Below are positions 6,391-8,832 of a stretch of DNA of 8,832 nt, in pieces. Each line of letters opens with the position of its first letter. Position 1 is the stretch's first letter. Origin of the DNA: Bacillus_BA songklensis (GTDB lineage Bacteria > Bacillota > Bacilli > Bacillales > Bacillaceae_H). The notes beneath the pieces were generated by a model, which worked only from the letters and a program-made list of their open reading frames with translations, was not told the origin of the DNA and did no database searches. The DNA lies in NCBI RefSeq assembly GCF_042649685.1, contig NZ_JBHRZT010000038.1, positions 1-8,832 on the forward strand. Reading direction: 5' to 3'. Position numbers and translations under genes: made by a program.

Positions 6391-7620
6391 TTAAACCGAT
6401 TGAGTTGTTTGATCCTGTGAAGCAGAAGGTTTTAAATCTGTTCGATCTAAGAAGAAGGAAGCTAAGGTTCCTCCAACCAATCCCCAAAAAGGTGCCCCGA
6501 TATGAAAGAGAGAAATTCCAGAAATCGTAATCAAAAATGAAAATAAAGCACCTGTTTTAAAACGCCCTGAAAAGCTCGTCTTCAAAGAGTCAATCAGGAC
6601 ATTAATCATGGCCAGCCCGCCCAGCATTTTAATTAATGAGGAGGGAATCAAATGGGGAACGGCTGCCGCCATTGGTGCAAAAACAGCTAATAAACATGAC
6701 AAAATTCCTAATACGATTGCAGCGGCATAACGATTTTCTTTCAATCCAGATTCTTTACTTGCTAATAAGGCAGTCATTGGACCGGCAATACAAGCAGAAT
6801 GGCCGCCCATAAATCCATTGAGAATCGATCCAATCCCGCTCCAACTCGTCATAGAATTAATGGGCGGGAGATAATTCGCACTCTCCAGAACAGCAATTCC
6901 TTGAGCATTTTGTATTGCGATGACCGTAAGCACTAACGGAATAACCAGTTCTCCCATCACAGATAGATTAAAGGAAGGAAAGACCACGTGCGGTACCGCC
7001 AAAGAAAATGATACACCATGAACTTGAATTCCTGGTAATACTTTTAATAAAACAATAGATGTGAGAATAGCCCCAACAATGGGAGGGAATTTTTTTGACA
7101 GCTTTCCGAAAAAAGAAAGAACAAGAAATACTAGAAAAGGAATTCCATTTAACAAGGGATTGTCGAGAACAGAACGAAACATATCTGTACCAAAAGGAAG
7201 AAGGACGCCGGAAACCATTCCCATCATGACTGGCATAGGAAGGACCTTCATTAATTTATCGATCATTCCAGATATTCCTAAAAGAAAAATGACGATGCCT
7301 GTCACGAGATAGGCACCAACTACCTGGCTAAATGTGTAATGAGATAAGGATGCTCCGACAAGAATTGCACCAGGAATCGAAAAAGCATATCCAATCGGCT
7401 GGCGGTAATAAAAGGAGAGACCAATCGATAGCAATCCCCCAATTCCATAAATAGCAAAGATCCAGGATGTAATCGCTGAATCAGATAGGTGGCCTTTCGA
7501 AGCTGCTTGTAAAACAATCAGTAATGGTCCAGTTGCGCCGAATAGCCAGGCCACAAAACCATTTGAAATATTTCCAATCGATAATAATCGGGGAAATTCA
7601 ACAATATTCTTCTTCCACAA
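6391..7620 (-). CDS. benE: Benzoate/H+ symporter, BenE family
   Basis: Polytopic membrane protein of about 409 residues with some 11-12 hydrophobic segments, matching the BenE family of proton-coupled benzoate importers. Typical features are the opening SIGNISNGFVAWLFGATGPLLIVLQAA, the GYAFSIPGAILVGASLSHY segment, LPMPVMMGMVSGVLLPFG in the middle, and the conserved NGFMGGHSACIAGPMTALLAS near residue 270. The frame is open from a GTG at 7629. However, the AGGAG ribosome binding site overlaps that GTG and sits 8 bases before a TTG at 7620, so TTG is the better start. It is divergent from an XRE-cupin regulator, its probable controller. No benzoate-degrading enzymes are visible nearby, so the natural substrate may be another aromatic acid. 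Confidence 0.88.
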   Translation of the reverse strand: MWKKNIVEFPRLLSIGNISNGFVAWLFGATGPLLIVLQAASKGHLSDSAITSWIFAIYGIGGLLSIGLSFYYRQPIGYAFSIPGAILVGASLSHYTFSQVVGAYLVTGIVIFLLGISGMIDKLMKVLPMPVMMGMVSGVLLPFGTDMFRSVLDNPLLNGIPFLVFLVLSFFGKLSKKFPPIVGAILTSIVLLKVLPGIQVHGVSFSLAVPHVVFPSFNLSVMGELVIPLVLTVIAIQNAQGIAVLESANYLPPINSMTSWSGIGSILNGFMGGHSACIAGPMTALLASKESGLKENRYAAAIVLGILSCLLAVFAPMAAAVPHLIPSSLIKMLGGLAMINVLIDSLKTSFSGRFKTGALFSFLITISGISLFHIGAPFWGLVGGTLASFFLDRTDLKPSASQDQTTQSV

Positions 7621-7645
7621 AGTACTCACTCCTAAAATAAGCTAC

Positions 7646-7674
7646 AGTATAGTATAATATATTAAAACTGATAA
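7646..7674 (-). promoter_or_regulatory. Candidate benE promoter
   Basis: On the minus strand, TTATCA (7674-7669) and TATACT (7651-7646) are 17 bases apart, a reasonable sigma-A promoter. The -35 hexamer lies 2 bases from the palindrome at 7677-7694, so a protein bound there could block or recruit polymerase. No equally clear promoter was seen for the divergent regulator. Confidence 0.45.
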
Positions 7675-7676
7675 AA

Positions 7677-7694
7677 TGTATATAAAAATATACA
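7677..7694. promoter_or_regulatory. Perfect 18-bp palindrome, operator candidate for the XRE-cupin regulator
   Basis: TGTATAT-AAAA-ATATACA has perfect 7-bp arms around a 4-base centre. It is placed between the benE promoter and the ribosome binding site of the regulator gene, so one site could control both divergent genes. The region is very AT-rich, which raises the chance of random symmetry, but a perfect 14-base match in this position is suggestive. Confidence 0.6.
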
Positions 7695-7712
7695 AAAAAT
7701 ATGGAGGACCGA

Positions 7713-8288
7713 ATGAAGGGATTAGAAGATGAACAAACAAGAAAATTAATTCAACAAATGGGCGGGCTGCTTCGGAAAATTAGAAGCGAACAAAAATTGA
7801 GCCTCGAGGAGCTTGCCGAAAAAACAGGTGTTAGCAAGCTCACGTTAGGAAAGATTGAAAGGGGAGAAACGAATCCCACATTAGGAGTTGTATGGAAAAT
7901 TACAGAAGGGTTATCGATCCCTTTAACAAGAATTTTAGTAATGGACGATCATGTCGATCTTTCGAGATGTGGAGAGGGCTTTATGATTTATGGGCCAGAC
8001 CAAACATGGAGAGTAGAGACAGTTTTTCGGAATACAGATGGACCAACAATGGAAATATATCGAGCATTTCTTGAACCGCAAGCCATGTACTCGCCGGAGC
8101 CGCATCATAAAGGAGCAATGGAATTTGTGACGGTAATGAGGGGAAATATCAGCTTTGAAGTAGAGGAGAGGGTATACCAACTCAAACAGTTTGATTCCAT
8201 TAAGTTTGAAGCTGCGAGCAAACATCTTTATAAGAATATCGGTGATGAAGAGGCCGTGTTACATGTAGTGGTGAGATATCCTTCTTAA
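7713..8288 (+). CDS. XRE family regulator with C-terminal cupin domain
   Basis: Transcription factor of 191 residues. A helix-turn-helix domain covers about 17-72 (LLRKIRSEQKLSLEELAEKTGVSKLTLGKIERGETNPTLGVVWKI). A small cupin barrel covers about 108-190. Possible metal or ligand-binding residues are visible in PHHKGAMEFVTVMRGNISFEV (His, Glu) and SKHLYKN (His). Family members bind DNA as dimers and use the cupin to sense a small ligand, often acting on an adjacent transporter or enzyme gene. The ATG at 7713 is chosen because GGAGG lies 5 bases upstream; an in-frame ATG at 7701 lies upstream of that site. It is divergent from benE, with a palindrome between them, so it probably controls benE and itself. 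A benzoate-like inducer is an inference. Confidence 0.88.
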   Translation: MKGLEDEQTRKLIQQMGGLLRKIRSEQKLSLEELAEKTGVSKLTLGKIERGETNPTLGVVWKITEGLSIPLTRILVMDDHVDLSRCGEGFMIYGPDQTWRVETVFRNTDGPTMEIYRAFLEPQAMYSPEPHHKGAMEFVTVMRGNISFEVEERVYQLKQFDSIKFEAASKHLYKNIGDEEAVLHVVVRYPS

Positions 8289-8312
8289 CACTTCAAAGAT
8301 TAAATTTTCCAT

Positions 8313-8341
8313 AAAAACCCAAGTGAGTAACCTCACTTGGG
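8313..8341 (-). terminator. Hairpin terminator of the vanW remnant
   Basis: CCCAAGTGAG (8318-8327) pairs perfectly over 10 bp with CTCACTTGGG (8332-8341) around a TAAC loop. Five T residues follow on the minus strand (complement of 8313-8317). The vanW stop codon lies inside the stem. On the plus strand no T-run follows, although the hairpin also lies 29 bases past the XRE-cupin gene and may mark its 3' end. Confidence 0.8.
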
Positions 8342-8578
8342 CATGTAATTTCGATCCTTTGGAAGAGATGGAACATTTTTAGGTCTATAAGTAATGACAT
8401 CAGAAGAATAAACATTAACAATCAATTTGTCCTCTAGTGTTTTCGCCTGAATGAGGATAGGCTGGTTGTAATTATTTATAAAAATTAAATCAGGCCCATT
8501 CCAGCTCACTGTGGCATCTCGTCCAGGAGGAACGTATGAAACTTCCCTGCTGTGTGAGGAGCGTTGAATCACATTTAT
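8333..8578 (-). pseudogene. VanW family protein, C-terminal fragment
   Basis: The fragment encodes about 81 residues matching the end of the VanW domain, found in cell-wall-associated proteins of Gram-positive bacteria such as the vancomycin-resistance accessory VanW and Bacillus YoaR. The diagnostic part is RSSHSREVSYVPPGRDATVSWNGPDLIFINNYNQPILIQA, equivalent to the family's ERxxHSxPVSYVPxGxDATV block. VanW proteins are usually several hundred residues, so most of the gene is missing. The frame is open to 8578, where IS copy C starts at 8579, so the loss is at the IS boundary. A GTG at 8572 could start a 79-residue product, but without the rest of the domain it is unlikely to work. The stop and terminator are intact. 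Confidence 0.8.
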
Positions 8579-8832
8579 GGTTCTGGTGCAAAGATGATTT
8601 CAAAAAAACATAGGACATGAATTTCCTGCTAACTTACGGATTATGATGCGATGCCAAACAGTTTATCAATGAATTCTTTTCGATTTTGGGCAGACCTCAC
8701 CCCTTGGTGAACTTGCCCTTTTTTCATCATATCTGATGAACCCAACGCATAATTGTCGTGTGAGCCATCGATAAGCCTCGTTCCTCCATCATTTCCACAA
8801 GATTACGGAAACTCAAGTTGTACTGTAGGTAC
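8579..8832 (-). mobile_element. IS240-like copy C, internally deleted and mosaic, right end outside window
   Basis: The copy begins with GGTTCTGGTGCAAA at 8579, in the same orientation as complete copy B. Bases 8579-8732 match 3275-3428 with only 4 differences in 154. It then skips about 449 bases of B, and 8734-8832 match 3878-3976 with about 14 differences in 99. The junction carries CATAT, present at both edges of the missing piece in B (3424-3428 and 3873-3877), plus one extra C. The transposase gene loses its second catalytic Asp and Glu, and the gap is not a multiple of three, so no active enzyme is made. About 160 bases to the other end should lie beyond the window. Confidence 0.9.

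Noticed and set aside
5770..6530. Open frames antisense to, and overlapping the end of, the monooxygenase gene and the end of benE
   Set aside because: They are shadows of clear genes; one crosses the strong terminator at 6351-6383.
3131..8832. Classical composite transposon with target duplication
   Set aside because: No matching 8-base flanks were found among ATTCTGAT (before A), TTATTTTG and GTATTATT (around B) and ACATTTAT (before C).

Overview
This window looks like accessory DNA from a low-GC Gram-positive of the Bacillaceae. The evidence is AT-rich intergenic DNA, strong AGGAGG-type ribosome binding sites, TTG/GTG start candidates, IS240-like (IS6 family) and IS4 family insertion sequences, and Bacillus-type proteins. 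The genus cannot be fixed from the sequence alone, and neither can chromosome versus plasmid.

Layout. (1) 1-955: the 3' part of an IS4 family element, cut by the window edge. It abuts a decayed end of an IS240-like element (956-1046). (2) 1146-2660: an intact flavin amine oxidase, most like an L-amino-acid oxidase. (3) 2675-3130: two hairpin terminators, then the 3' third of a minus-strand uppP gene cut exactly at an IS end. (4) 3131-4135: a 144-bp 5' fragment of one IS240-like copy joined head-to-head to a complete 861-bp copy with an intact transposase. (5) 4136-4889: about 750 bases with no convincing gene, ending in a promoter and a palindromic operator. (6) 4891-6383: an ArsR family repressor gene, a luciferase-like flavin monooxygenase gene and a strong terminator, probably one operon. 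(7) 6391-8288: a BenE-type benzoate/H+ symporter gene divergent from an XRE-cupin regulator gene, with a perfect 18-bp palindrome between them. (8) 8333-8578: the 3' end of a VanW family gene on the minus strand, also cut exactly at an IS end. (9) 8579-8832: a third recognisable IS240-like copy with an internal deletion, running off the window.

How it fits together. Two small regulated modules (ArsR with flavin monooxygenase; XRE-cupin with BenE) lie between directly oriented IS240-like copies, an arrangement IS6 family elements can use to move DNA as a unit. Two cell-envelope genes (uppP, vanW) lost their 5' parts at IS boundaries. This points to repeated IS-driven deletion or inversion rather than simple insertion. 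The gene families are all known. The main interest lies in the IS rearrangements, the mosaic IS copy, and the two operator-like palindromes. I see no clearly new biological system.
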